64,000 nt of DNA from Ceratothoa steindachneri (Eukaryota > Arthropoda > Malacostraca > Isopoda > Cymothoidae). The stretch covers positions 134,447,968-134,511,967 of the forward strand of contig OZ018328.1 in NCBI GenBank assembly GCA_963969495.1, read 5' to 3'. Of this stretch, positions 47,175 through 59,214 are shown piece by piece; the first letter of the stretch is position 1; the number at the start of each line of letters is the position of its first letter. The translations under genes were made by a program, and so were the position numbers. The notes under the pieces were generated by a model. The model had not been told where the DNA came from. It searched no databases and saw only the letters and a list, made by a program, of their open reading frames with translations.

Positions 47175-48177
47175 GTTTAAATAATTAATTTAACTAAACT
47201 TTACCAGATATTAGTCAATGTTACTAATTACCATTTATTGGCAGGAGTTTGAGTAAAACTAAAATTATATGTTAAGGAGAACTGCTTACGATAGGTTTTC
47301 AATCTCTTGAAATGGTGAACCAAGTAATTGTTTGTATAATTTCCGTTATTGATATTAATAAATATTGCTGTAAGGCTATTAAAATAGTTAACGCCTTTTA
47401 TGTTAAGAGATTATTGGAGATATCCTTGTTAATCTACAGCTTCCAGTTCTATCTTTAGATTCCATGAAGGAGAATATTTCACTTCGAACAGTGTCGAAGT
47501 TATTCATAATTTGAAAAGGTTGGACTAATTCTTTACCCATTTGTATTGTTTCCGGCGATTGCATCTCCATTGCCACCGAAATATCTTCATAGGATATATG
47601 TATTTAAATGGCCTCATTAATGCGACTCAATATTGTAGACAATCCTTGTCTAAATGAGTTTCCTTTTAAAGTGGAAGTTCTAAAGTTTGATTACCCATAC
47701 TTTCTACTATTAAATCGTCAATAATATTATTTATTCTTACTTAAATATTCAGTTTTTTTTTACTGCATGGGTACTTTATTTATAAATAATTTTTTGCGAA
47801 AAAATCCATCACTTTGCTAATTTGATTTTAATTATTAGTAACATTTTACCTCTAATTGCGCACACAAACTGTAGAATCCATTAGTAGTGCCCCTATTTTA
47901 ATCTCCCCAAGTTTAGCCTTCAGAATATGTAAAGTGGTCAGAAATCAAAAAGCAGTCAACAACGATACTATCACATGATTCAGAATCACCGGTTTCCATC
48001 ACCAACCTGGTACGTCCAAATTTCATTTGTATAGTCGTGCTTCCATCATTCTTGTGCTACTCATGTTCGAGGCACACAGATTCAAGTCATCCAAAACTAA
48101 ACTCTGGTTGGCCTACACAAAGCTTAGGATTGAAATAATAAAGGTAGTGAAGCTTTGACATGATAGAACAGAAGAAA
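47175..48177. other. AT-rich spacer
   Basis: No feature recognised except that the last 200 bases could belong to whatever element carries the next frames. Confidence 0.4.
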
Positions 48178-48616
48178 TCAGGGCATACAAGGCAATCTAT
48201 TTCCGCATCCTAAAAAATCACTCCCTCTCTGATCAGCAGAGGTAATAAAAGTTGACGCGCAACATAATCTTATCCAAACAAATTTAGGATCGAAGAAGTC
48301 AATATTACCATCCTCCTTCCAGAATAAAAGTACCCAACCCATCTCCTCTTCTCTCCAGTCAGCCTCCGTTGAGCACATAAGCCTTTTTCTGAACGATGTC
48401 TAAATATTTTATTTTAACCTTCTCATCTCTTTGTAGTGGCTGATATAATTTTACCAATTCTTGCTGTGTTGTTAATGCGATATTTTTATTTCGTGCCCGA
48501 CCTCCATAAGAACCACAAGACACTCGCTTTTCCTGGATTACCCATATGTTTTTAATTTTCAAATCTTTGGCTCTAAAATCGTTTTGAAAATTGATTATAA
48601 GGAGCCACTTTATCAA
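48178..48616 (-). pseudogene. Enzyme-like remnant, possibly the N-terminal part of glutamine synthetase
   Basis: Two overlapping minus frames. The first (48616-48359) is 85 codons and includes EKRVSCGSYGGRARNKNIAL, then TTQQELVKLYQPLQRDEKVK and IKYLDI. The second (48378-48178) includes DFFDPKFVW. Read together with a third frame, the motifs KVxIxYLDI and DGxxTFxxEGG.xxDFFxP lie in the order of the start of the eukaryotic glutamine synthetase beta-grasp domain (KVxxxYVWIDG; DGSSTxQAEGxNSDxYLxP). The spacing between them is about 11 residues too short and the ammonia/ATP site region is absent. The resemblance may be accidental; I cannot test it. Confidence 0.25.
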
Positions 48617-49609
48617 ATCCCGATGTAGGAATCAATTAACTCAAAGACTGCACTTGCTACCTCATTCGGTTTGTAGAAATTTAAATTCTTCTCTTTAGGC
48701 CTCGGATAATCTAGTCATACATTTGCCCGTTTCCTTAAAAATTGGCTGAAAGATCTCCTCTTTGCATTCTCCTTCGTTCTAAGACAATAAGACACTGTAT
48801 TTCACCTAACTGACAACAAAATTCAAACCATGAATCCTCTTTCTAAGTGGAACTCTGCAGATTCATTAAACCTCAGACCACAGCGCAACCCACCTTTCTG
48901 CTTTAATTTCAGCTCTCAAGCTCTAAGACTTGACAGCGCAACCACTAATGTAATGAAGAGATTAAATGGCTAGGCAATTTTAATTGTCCTTCTTGGGGCT
49001 GTGCACAACATCAGTAAAATCAATAGAGTATAATATTTTGTACATTTCATCTCTTTAGAAAATATAACATCGAAAACTTTTCAGCTGAATCATATCCTAA
49101 GGTTAATCTACACATTATATTATAATTTTTCCTGTTTTTAAATGCAATGTCTGGCACTTTGCCTATTTCAGCGTGGAATCTCATCGGAACATTCAAGTCA
49201 CAATTACGCAATGTGCGTTTGGGAATCATTGTACTTGATTACAAAGAGAAATCTTGTAAGTCTTCTATGTTTTTTTTAACTGATTTAGGACCATTTTGCA
49301 CTTTGCACCGCTAATTGCAAAAATGACATTCGTTTTCTCCAATCAGGCCATGTTTTTGTGTTAAGTCGATTATTTAAAAATCCGATCTCATAACTAAATT
49401 GATTACATTTTTGTGACATTTTCGTTTGATTTTTGTTAATATTTCTCATAGAGAAAGGGGTTTTAAGATAAAAAACCCATCGTTTTCTAACACAATTTAT
49501 TAATTAAATGTTAAAAAAATTTATTAGTGTACTTTGATTAGTAGACATTGTTCAAGGTAAATACCTGTAAATTGGATATTAGGGCTTTATCATTCAGAAT
49601 TCAAGTCAT
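48617..49609. other. No gene recognised
   Basis: AT-rich. The part from about 49260 may be untranslated flank of the conserved-unknown remnant that follows on the minus strand. Confidence 0.35.
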
Positions 49610-50800
49610 TAAACTCCGTTTTTTAGAATTCCTAGGAAGTTCAGCAGTAGCGATGGTTCTATTCAAAGTTCGACAGTAATCAGCCATTATGACTGCATTC
49701 CAGCGTTCCTGATACCTGGTCTCGATCTTTTTCATGTCCTGATGGATTCTCTCCCCCAGCTTATCGCTTAATTATCCCAGATTCTCAGAAAACCGAACAT
49801 ATGTGAAAATAAATAATGCATTTTGATACACATGTTGCATCTGAAGTTTCTGAAAGCATCAGCTTATTGTGACAGGTTATATGTAGTTACTGGACTTCTA
49901 GTTGCCAAGAAAGTTGCTTACGACCAGAATAAAGTCCTTCCACGCTTTCAGTTCCACTTCGTTCATTTAGTTTTCAAACTATGGATCTTTGATAAGCTGA
50001 CAGAATTTGAAGACATTCAAAGATGCCAGCTTTCAATTTTTCCATGGTCAATCCTGAAAAAGCGTCATGCAAGTAATTGAAGCAGCCACTATCTTTTTCC
50101 AGAGCTTTGGTGAACTGATTGATCGAGCCAAGCTTGATGTGAAGTGATGGGAAGAGTATTCTGTCTCGGTCAACCAGAGGGTTGTTTAAGAGGTTCTTTG
50201 CTCTGCCAGAGACCAATTCCTTCCGTACAGGCCAGTCTTTCTTTGTGTAATGCTAAGCTCGTTTCATACTACCTGCCACACATGAACAGAAAGCATGGAT
50301 ACTTGGTGAACCTTAACTGTTATTCTAATAAATTGCACCATTTCCAGGTCAACACAAATCAACCACTCATGCTAATCATAACGAATTTTCTCTAGCACGT
50401 ACTTGACCTCTTCATATATTTTCTTCAGTAGATTCAGTGAGAGGCAAACTAGTTGCTGGCACTAAACAGTCTCCAATCTTAGGGTTGGTACTGTGGCATT
50501 ACAAACTTGTGCAAAAGCTGTGCAACACTTGTACAGTACACAAAATCTTTCTCTACGTGGAAAAAACGGAGGTACTCTTAATTTCTGTTGGGGTAGAAGG
50601 TGATGCGAGCACTGTCTGAGAGGAGCTTTTTATTTATCCTCAATCTGGATGATAACAGTTTGGCGGATGACTTTCACAATCTGAGATCGCGAACTAGAGT
50701 TCATTTAGTTCATTCTGGAAAAAAAGATGTGGAGTATCGTCGTTTAAAAACACTTCTTCTTCAACACTGGATGAATCTTCGTCACTAATGTCAGGAATTT
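49610..50800 (-). pseudogene. Conserved arthropod protein of unknown function (multicopy family B), decayed
   Basis: Minus-strand pieces in order. About 50560: DFVYCTSVAQLLHKFVMP. About 50440: EEVKYVLEKIRYD and ICVDL. About 50300: FTKYPCFLF. The longest intact frame (50216-49974) has AKNLLNNPLVDRDRILFPSL, HIKLGSINQFTKAL and LKAGIFE. Near 49960: ELKAWKDFILVVSNFLGN. Near 49780: SENLG..LSDKLGERIHQDM and ETRYQERWNAVIMADYC, ending RNSKKR near 49615. This is the whole C-terminal two thirds of a family I recall from many arthropod genomes (family: LVDxxKIxxPPLHIKLGLMKQFVKAL, GERFHQDI..RYQGRW). Function is unknown. More than five frame breaks. Confidence 0.7.
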
Positions 50801-52439
50801 CTTACCATGAGCTACAAGGCGACTTGCTGATTGAAGATCAGGATACTTGAGGCAGGTCCGGTTCTTTCTGTTGATCATAGTCAAATCAATAACGCAAAAG
50901 TATTATCAGTGCCATGGTTTGTCGGCTCCCTCCAAACTATGGGGATTCTATGTCTTGTATATCCTGTGTGGCGTCCAAGCTTTATTCTGTATACCTAGTT
51001 TAATAGTAAAATAGGCATGGTAAGCAAGCTTATTAAAACTTGTATAAGGATTACTATTAGGAACAACGATGTATTCGCCTCAGACCTAGCAGAAAATTTC
51101 AGGGGTTTTTTGCAAGGTCTTTTAGCCCAATCCATTTATTTCACCTACAAAATAAAAATTCCAGTTAGTCAAAAATTTCCGTTAATAAACTCTTCAGAAT
51201 TCGTTTATTTAAAGAAATTAAAAAGATTTTTGCATTATATAAATAGATAATTCTCGTATATGCAGAAGGTGTGCGTGACCAATAGGGTTTCTGGGAAGGA
51301 GCTTTGTTTGAAGTCAATGTTTGTTCGAGAGAGAAAGAGAGAGAGAGAGTAGAGATTGTCTATCAAAGGAATTATATGGATAGGTGGTGAGAAAAGGAAT
51401 TTATACTAAGAATACTATAACAAAGTTTCGGAAAAAGGATTTCAGTGTAGAAAACTGGCGTTAATAAACAAATGGAAGGGACTTGAGTGAGCAGAAACAA
51501 TGTGACCCTGGGATTCATCACCTCAAAATTGTCCTTAATCAGCTAAAATCTTGGACGCTAAAGTTGGTGTTGGCCGGTGTTATCTTCATTTAATTTTTAT
51601 TCCTTTCTCCGTGCACCTTTAAATAGTCATAGCAGTTCCAAGAGTGACCTCTCTTGGACATGTGTTTACTGTAGCAATGGTTACCCTGAAGACGCTATTT
51701 TTCTGTGGCTGTCTCCAATATCCGCCTCTAACAGCAATAAAACGAACGGTTATAATTGCCTATTTCAACCTTCAATTGCGGATAGTAGTTCCAAAGTTTA
51801 ATGAAACAGATCTTAATAAGTAAAGAAACTAAATGAATATTTGACGTAAGATTTAATCACAAATTTTAGTTCGTTATTGCCTCCAAGTCGTAGATCCGTA
51901 AGTGAATAACGCTTTGAAGTTCGCAAAGATTCGACAAACAAGTAAACAGAGCATGCGAGACTGTGTGATATTCAACTTGCAAATACGTAGTTTTTCTTAT
52001 TTGAAGAATGAATAAACCAAATTGTTTATTATATATTATGAGGTGTATTGTGCATTAATTGAAAAGATATAGCTCAGCTTGTTTTTAGAACTTTTATTCG
52101 CCTGTATTTAAAATCAAAATAAAAAAAAGCATATTTACTTAATAAATAGAGTCATGGTTTCTTAAGCTAAAATGGCAATTTGCCCATAAAGTCTTAAAAT
52201 TAGGAAGAGATATAATATAAATTTGAAATATGGCATATTCTCACATCATTACCTTAATGTGTGTGTACATGAACAGGGTAGTGTCCACTCATCTGGAAGA
52301 TAGCTGAAGAGAGAAAAATAAACATATGTTACTTTAGAACACAGATAATCACTATTCATGGTAGATTGATCAAAGAAATTGAACTAATCCATTAAACACC
52401 ACATCATTAAAATAAAATGATAAGGGAAAAATATAACAT
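50801..52439. other. No gene recognised; short (GA)n at about 51328
   Basis: Frames at 51017-51250 and 51577-51801 (plus) lack signatures. The purine run GAGAGAGAAAGAGAGAGAG is the only low-complexity feature. Confidence 0.4.
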
Positions 52440-54950
52440 CAGGATATTCGGGAGCTCAATGATAAAAGAGCAATGCTCATATGCTTTCATTAACAGCTCA
52501 GATCATGCCTACATAGGTAACTGCGAGGTTCAAAAGATTAGGTTCAGCGCAACCTGCAACCTTCGAGAAATTAAACTGTGGCGTGTTGTATGAGCTATTT
52601 TGAGATTCAACAGCAAACTAACATAAAAGCAACAACAAAGGATTTATAAGCCAATCAAGGCTACGTACGGTATCATTCAGTGTACAATTGCAATGGCTCG
52701 GTGATTGCATATCATTTATAAATGATCTGCAGGGCATTCTTGACCGCTGGGTCGAAAATCTCAGAGACCACATAAATCATGTGAAATAGAATGACACTAA
52801 ATCTTTCGACCAATTACTAATCTTACTCAGAAGAGGATCTCTGGCTTAAACACTATCTTTTAAAGAAAGAAATCAAGCTTGGAAAAGCCTAAAAAACAGC
52901 AATACTCCTGATTATGATGTCATTCATTGGGAAATTTTCAAATATGGAGATTAGAGATTTTAAAGGGAACTGCATGAAATGATCATGAAATTATCAGATA
53001 CACGTTTCATCCACCAATCTCTCAAAGATCCTATAACTATCATAATACACAAGAAGGAAATAACAAAGGCAAATTGTAGCAACTATCGCGACTTATCTTT
53101 AATGTCAGTTAGCGGAATACTCTTGTACGAATACCCCTTATGCGGTTATCAACATCTGCATGGACATGGTGTTCGTATCCCTCCAACTTATATATGTAAC
53201 TAGATAAAATCATAAATCACTATTGTTGGCTTACTAAAGGCATTTGGCACAGATACGAAGGGCGGTCAATAAGTTTTGCGAATCGGTGGGGAAAAACAGA
53301 GGAAGGGAGTGGCTGTTTGTGGGGGTGTTAGGACAAGTTATGACAAGTCAGGACCTGCAGCTTCACGCTCCAGCCTCGTTTATTTAAAAAGCAGTAGCTG
53401 ATCGCGGATCGTCAGTCACAAATTTTTCAACAATGGAGAAGGTTGAGCACCGCGCAGTGATCAAAGTTTTGACCAAGGAAAGCAAGAATGCAAAGGAGAT
53501 CCATGAATGCATGGTTGCAGTGTACACCGACACCGCTCATTCCTATGCAACCATTGCTCGCTGGAAAAGGGAATTCCGCCATGGTTGTGAGTCCCTTGAA
53601 CATGATCCCCGTCCAGGACGCCCGTCAGACGTGACCAACGAGGACAATGTGGCCCGTGTGGAGAGGATGATCCTCGAAAATGGACGGGTGAAGGTCGAAG
53701 AAATCGAGTGAAACTTGGAATATCACATGGAAGTGTTATGAACATCATCCACGACAATTTGTCCATGACCAAGGTCTCTGCCCGTTGGGTCCCTAGAAAC
53801 CTCCCGAAATCTCACGCCCCATGATCGACTTCAACGTTGTCAAAGTCTACAAGGCCAGAGTTTCACAAGCTGCCCTGCGCGAGTGTGGATTTGCGGAGCT
53901 CAACTATCCCCCCTACAGTCCAGATCTGGCCCCTAGCGACTACTTTTTATTCCACCAGCTCAGGGCTGCACTGCGTGGACGCTGGCTTGGGGATGATGAA
54001 GATTTCCAGCTCGCCGTCCAGGAGTGGATTGAACAGCAGTCGGGAGATTTCTGGTTCTCGGGAATTCGAAGCCTCAGGGACAAGTAGCGCAATTGCATTG
54101 AAGTCGAGGGTAGTTATATTGAAAAATAATAACACACTTTTCCTCATATCTCATTTCCTTATATCCGAATTTCAAAACTTATTGACCGCCCCTCGTATGC
54201 TGTAAAGAATAATGGAAATATTTGTTTTCATCTCCAATAGCAATCATCAAAGTTTTTTACAATCCATGACGGCCAAAGTATCTGTTGTTGGTTTGAAATC
54301 TAATTAGTTCATGGTGTCTTAAGGGGTAGCATGGATGTGTTCTGTCTCCTACAATCTTTAACATCTACATGTCTGTGATAACTCTGATTGCTCACTAAAA
54401 TATGAATAACGAAAATTACTTGGCCATCAACTATATGACAATCTCTTAAATCTCCAAAGGCTTATTGCTCAAACCTAAACCTAAACAACTTGTATATGTG
54501 ATTTACAATATCTTGACGATGCTGCATTTCCTGACCCAGCAAGTATGTCTATTTAGCATAAAATCAACCTCAATTAAAACCTCTACTCTACAGGCGACAT
54601 GAGCAATAAGGCTGAAAAAAGAGGTGCTAAGTTACCACCTTCAATTCCAACCAAACCAATGCGACGTGGCTCCGCCCTTTACTGTAGGAAGTAAAGTTCT
54701 GAAGAAAGAATTCTCCTACAGATATCTCGGATTTATCCTCTGATCTTTCTGTAATTTCGAGGAGGATATACAAAACAAATTTAGAGCCACCCGCTTATGT
54801 TAATGACAAATGAAAAGCCATTTTTGCCTCTCCGTTCTCCTCTACTGTAGTGAAGCTAGAGATCTTCCACATCGGCTGCCTCCAGACCATATTCCTACTT
54901 ACACAATGTGAACGTATCTTCTATTTAAATATTCAGGAAAATGATGGTGG
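52440..54950 (+). pseudogene. RTE-like non-LTR reverse transcriptase fragment, split by a mariner
   Basis: Left part (52440-53253): ILDRWVENLRDHINHV near 52740, then SLKNSNTPDYDVIHWEIFKY, RELHEMIMKL, FIHQSLKDPITIIIHKKEI, and NCSNYRDLSLMSVSGILL to about 53130. These match the start of the reverse transcriptase in RTE-like elements (RWxEHFxxLLN, NNKAPGxDxIPxE, WKDAxIVxIxKKG..CxNYRGISLLSVAGKIL). LLKAFGTD precedes the mariner. Right part (54198-54950): HDGQ, GCVLSPTIFNIYMSV, DLQYLDDAAF (YxDD box reading LDD near 54510), YRYLGFIL, EEDIQNKFRA and LLYCSEA. The pieces are in order, with many frame breaks and stops. Confidence 0.8.
53256..54195 (+). mobile_element. Mariner deletion derivative, copy 2
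   Basis: CGAAGGGCGGTCAATAAGTT at 53256 and its inverse ending CGCCCCTCG at 54195 are flanked by TA. The transposase starts at 53433 (MEKVEHRAVIKVLTKESKNA). It continues through WKREFRHG and PRPGRPSDVTNEDNVARVER, then frameshifts near 53708. At the same point as copy 1 it jumps from WVPRN to MIDFNVVKVYKARVSQAALR. It then has YSPDLAPSDYFLF and IEQQSGDFWFSGIRSLRDK and stops at a TAG at 54085. Length about 940 bp against 936 bp for copy 1. Inserted in the RTE-like reverse transcriptase. Confidence 0.92.
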
Positions 54951-57409
54951 TACTAGCATTTATTTCAATTAAATAAAATGTAGTTCAAATTAAATAAACT
55001 GTATTAATTTTTTATTGAAAATATACATTTTGTCAATATTCTCATAATTTAAGGACAGCCTATATGATGACTTATAAAGTGTAAATTACATAGATACATC
55101 ATTCAGATTATAGCATAATTGTGAATTGGTTCCCTCTCTTGATAGATAGATATTTGATAGTTAGAAACTTAACTACAATTTATTATTTTCTTGGTTCTTT
55201 TTATTTTTTTTTCACTTCAAATTTGTCGGAACAAGAATCCCGCTAATATAAAAAGGGCATCAAATAAAAAAGTATTTCCATAAGACCACAAATTATAAAT
55301 GGAAATTGAAAAAAATAATGAATATATGTTAAATTATCCTCAATTTTCTTTACCAACTTGATGGAAAATTAAATATTATCTTTTAAAAACTTTTAGACTT
55401 CTTGAACTAAAACTTGCTTAAATACTTCAATTATTTACTAGTGCTTCCTGATTGGCGGATCGTATAAATGAAAACAATTCCAAGTGTTTGAAAAAGTAGC
55501 GCTTTGTTTGTGAGATGTTCAATTAGTAAGGTAGAAGAGGCAAAATTCAATATCAATGGTTTTAAGACTGGATATTTTACTGAGAAGTTTAAGTTCAAAT
55601 ATATTTTTTAGGTCAACATCCTCTCATGTTTTCTTAAGTTAAATAACCCTATTTTATAAAGTATCATTTCTTTCACTGCAATTTAGGTATAAATTCATTT
55701 ACCTCTACAAGTTAGGAAAGTCAAATTATTCATAACCTTTCTTTAAAAACCTTAATCTGGGTAAGATATTCAAGTAGAATAATATTAAAATCTCATATTT
55801 TAAACTCAGCTGGACATATTAGATCAATGGGTTCTCAATGACCAAACAATTTGCCCTAACTCATGGAGGCCGAGCGTATGCAAATGTATAATATCTGGTA
55901 AAAGTTTAATTAAAATCATTTTGAGAGTCTCATGTCAGGGTGAAATCTGACACATTTTGTACTCAGAACAATCAGTAATCAGGGCAGCTCTGGTTATATC
56001 ATCTCCCATTTAGGATAAGAGTTTGAACAGAAAAATACGTCTCACTATTAATGAGAGGGAGACACGCAAGCTCTTTCTATATTTGCTCTTTTCATATATA
56101 CATATATATACACATCCAACGTTTTCATTCTTGCTGCCCTCGGCGAAGTTAAGATGACTCCACTGTTGTATTTATGACGTATAAGAAGGGGTTATTCGTG
56201 CTCGTAATATTTGCATTATGTTGCCCGTTAATCACACAACTCGGAATAAATATAATAACTTGTAGATACGGGAGTGGCAAATATGTTATTAGAGGAAGGC
56301 CAGATTATTAGATAGACCAGGTTTCCTGAAATGAATTTATGGCGCTTGGCCTAATTCTCTTCTTTATTTCTTTAATCTGAGACAGACGGCTGCATAAAGG
56401 TTACGAATAATTCATTTAATGGGGTATCTATTTGTACGATTAGGAATGCGACGTTCCTTAGCGAGTTTTTGTTCATGACAAATGTAAATATTCACACTGA
56501 TCTATGGATTTATTCGTAAAATCATTGCGTAAATAATTATACTTTATTATCAATACAAACACCAGTAATGACGTGCGTTAATGGACTGGCATCACACTCG
56601 CATTTTGCCCCAATTTTTACTGCCACCAAAAAAATTGGGACGAAGGTTTAAGTTCTTAAAAGTCTTCGTGAGACGAGGGGGAAAATGATACAGATTACGT
56701 GCAATATTCTTCAAAATATAAACTCTACTGACGGACTCTCCTTTTAGAGTATTAACCTAATTGGCATATGAAGTTTTCTAGGATAAATTAGAAAAATATA
56801 ATAAACTTTAACTACCTTCAAGTATAAAGAAGCCTGATATTTTTTAAATAATATTTATTTTAAAGAAATTGAAATCGTATAGCCCACCGATGGCACGCTC
56901 ATTTAGCATGGTAAGGAATGTGGGGGCCATCAGAACCCAAAGTGATCAGATGCAATAGTGGTGGATAAAAAGTGTGAGAGTAGAAAAAAATGCCATAATC
57001 AACTTTAATAATGAAGCTATAAAGAAGCGAGAAGGGGGTATTCAATGCTTTCAGTATAAAATTAGTCTGAGGATGTTCAGGCACACATATGTGGACCTTC
57101 TAGAGGAAAATTAATGTCCTTTGGTTAATTTATTGGGCAAAAGATATTTACATGTTAGTTGATTGTGACACCAATCCATTTCAATTGTCCAGATCTCAAA
57201 ACCGGTTGATAAAATTTGCATGAATAACAGGAATACAATCGCACGGACGCCTTGCCTTCAATCAAGGAAGTATTTTCGTAGTCCACGGAGCGATGTGTAG
57301 TGTGCGCAAAAATGAGAAGAGTTGGAGGAACAGAATAGTCTCTGCGGTACTGTGATTGGCTCTGTGTTATGACGTTTGTGGATGGTTGTTTTAGCTCCCG
57401 ACATGGGGG
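54951..57409. other. Long AT-rich stretch, no gene
   Basis: About 2.4 kb with only short chance frames (for example 56899-57084 minus) and a small TA/CA cluster near 56093. Nothing recognised. Confidence 0.45.
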
Positions 57410-57500
57410 TTAACGTGTCTGCTCTAGCTGGAAATCAAACCCGATACTTAGGCTTTAGATGTTCAATGATTCGCCCACTAGGGTAGCAAACGCTCTCGAT
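57410..57500 (-). other. tRNA-like / SINE head with A- and B-box
   Basis: On the minus strand, CTACCCTAGTGGGCGAATCA (A-box-like) and GGGTTTGATTTCC (decayed B-box) lie about 40 bases apart, as in a tRNA gene. The acceptor stem and several T-stem pairs do not match, so it is a tRNA-derived SINE head or pseudo-tRNA rather than a working tRNA. Confidence 0.4.
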
Positions 57501-58079
57501 ACTTCAAAGGAAGCAGGAGGGGTGAGCAAAGGGCAGGTAAATTGGGACAATGAGTGGAGCTCTATGCAAAAGTATTTTAATTAAATTAGTGAAAGGAAAT
57601 TATATGTAATCTAACGTGGGTATTTTCAAATTGTGTTCAAATTGGCCACAGAAACATCAAATTTACGATGGAAAGAGAGAGGATTTTCATTAATTAACAG
57701 TGTGGGATTTGAGAGATAATTGACTACCAAAGCTTAGACTCATATTTTTAAATGTCAGAAATAGCTACTAGTTGCCACATTCGATACAGTATCCACCAGT
57801 AACACTTCAGCTTTGTCATGATGATGTTCATAAAGTTGTCTGAGTGCAAATAACTAAAGAGTTCGTAGACAAAAACCAGTAGAATATTTTTAAGTCTCAT
57901 CAAATTAGATTGTCGAGAAGTTTCTTTTTCATGCAATCAGCATAGAAATGAAATAGCAAAACAAGGTGCCACCAAAGAATAACAAGTTGAAGAAGATACT
58001 AAAATGAAGCAATATTTTCGGAACAACATGCATAAAATACATCTAGTAGACACAACATATAATTCTAGGTAATTATACT
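57501..58079. other. No gene recognised
   Basis: A 62-codon minus frame (57748-57936) has no signature. Confidence 0.4.
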
Positions 58080-58900
58080 GAGCAGGAGATCATAGAGGCT
58101 ACCGGAATCATTTAAAAGAGAGTATCAAATGCTGCCGAGAGATCGAGCAGGAGCAGAATGGAAGGTTGGCCAGCATCGGACGCGAAAACAATGGGGATCA
58201 GTTACTTCTAGGTGAGCTGATTCAATGTTGTCCTGCTCTAAAGACAGCCTGGAATATCTCGGCAATGTTGAAGAAGGACATGTAATCTGTAGTGGAACGG
58301 GAGATAAGAAATTGAGTTGGAGCTTTTTGGATCGTTAGAGTTCAGGTTAGGTTTCTTGAGGATTTCGCGAATTGTGACATGTTTGAAAGCAGAAGTTACT
58401 AGACCTATTGGATGAGGACAAGTAGAGAAACACAGGGGATAATAATAGAGAGTTGTAGGGAAAAGTGTTGAGTGGTCCTTTTTTTAATATAAAAGAGATA
58501 GGTTAATTCCTCTGAAGATACTGATACGAAAGAAGGGAGTTTAGGCGGGAGGCGTAGTGAATGTCTTCTTGGTGCAGAGGAGAAGCAAAGGGAATACTAG
58601 AACAGATATGGACTATCACGCTAGAGAATAAGACATAAATTTAAGGTGGAGAGATGGGGGAAAGAGATATGGGCGTCAAAGAAGGATATAGGAGCAAGAA
58701 ACTATACCAGGTTTGCTAGTTTTTTCATCAGTAAGGATACAAAGTGTGTATTCTTCACCGTTAGAATTCACAAGGGCAGTCTAGGATTAAGGAGCAAATG
58801 ATGAATCGACTAGGTAAGCTGTTGTCATCTCCGCACCTCTGTGATTGTGTAGTCTGAAAGCGCTTCTCACAGGACCGATTGTCATTTGTAGCATTTAAAT
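58080..58900 (-). pseudogene. L2/CR1-like non-LTR reverse transcriptase fragment
   Basis: Minus-strand frames read, from high to low coordinates, a decayed linker rich in Pro and Ser (58900-58500), then SAFKHVTIREILKKPNLNSNDP near 58390 (family: FKxAxIxPLLKKPxLDxxDxxNYRPISNLPF), SYLPFHYRL, and the strong phrase SDAGQPSILLLLDLSAAFDT near 58180. That phrase carries the first catalytic Asp of the L2/CR1/Rex group (LLxLDLSAAFDTVDH). The YxDD half is absent. Several stops and shifts are present. Fossil. Confidence 0.75.
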
Positions 58901-59214
58901 GGTGTCGGAAATCCAAGGAACAAGACATCAACGAGAGTATATTGGGAAAAGGACAAAGTGAATAAACATAAATGCAAGAGAAAAGAGTGAAAGATGAAGA
59001 GCGAAAAAAATCTTTAAGTTCAGTAAGATTTAAATTTAATTTAATGTCACTTCTTAGATTATATTCCTCTTATGTACACCAACATAGGATAAATCATACA
59101 AAAATAGTTTTATAAGAATCTAGGTTTCAATGAGAAGTAGGAATTAGGGAATAAGAAGAATATATAGAGCCCTTTAATACTATGGAACAACCCTAATCTA
59201 TATTTTATTGAAAA
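58901..59214. other. Spacer
   Basis: Nothing recognised. Confidence 0.4.
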
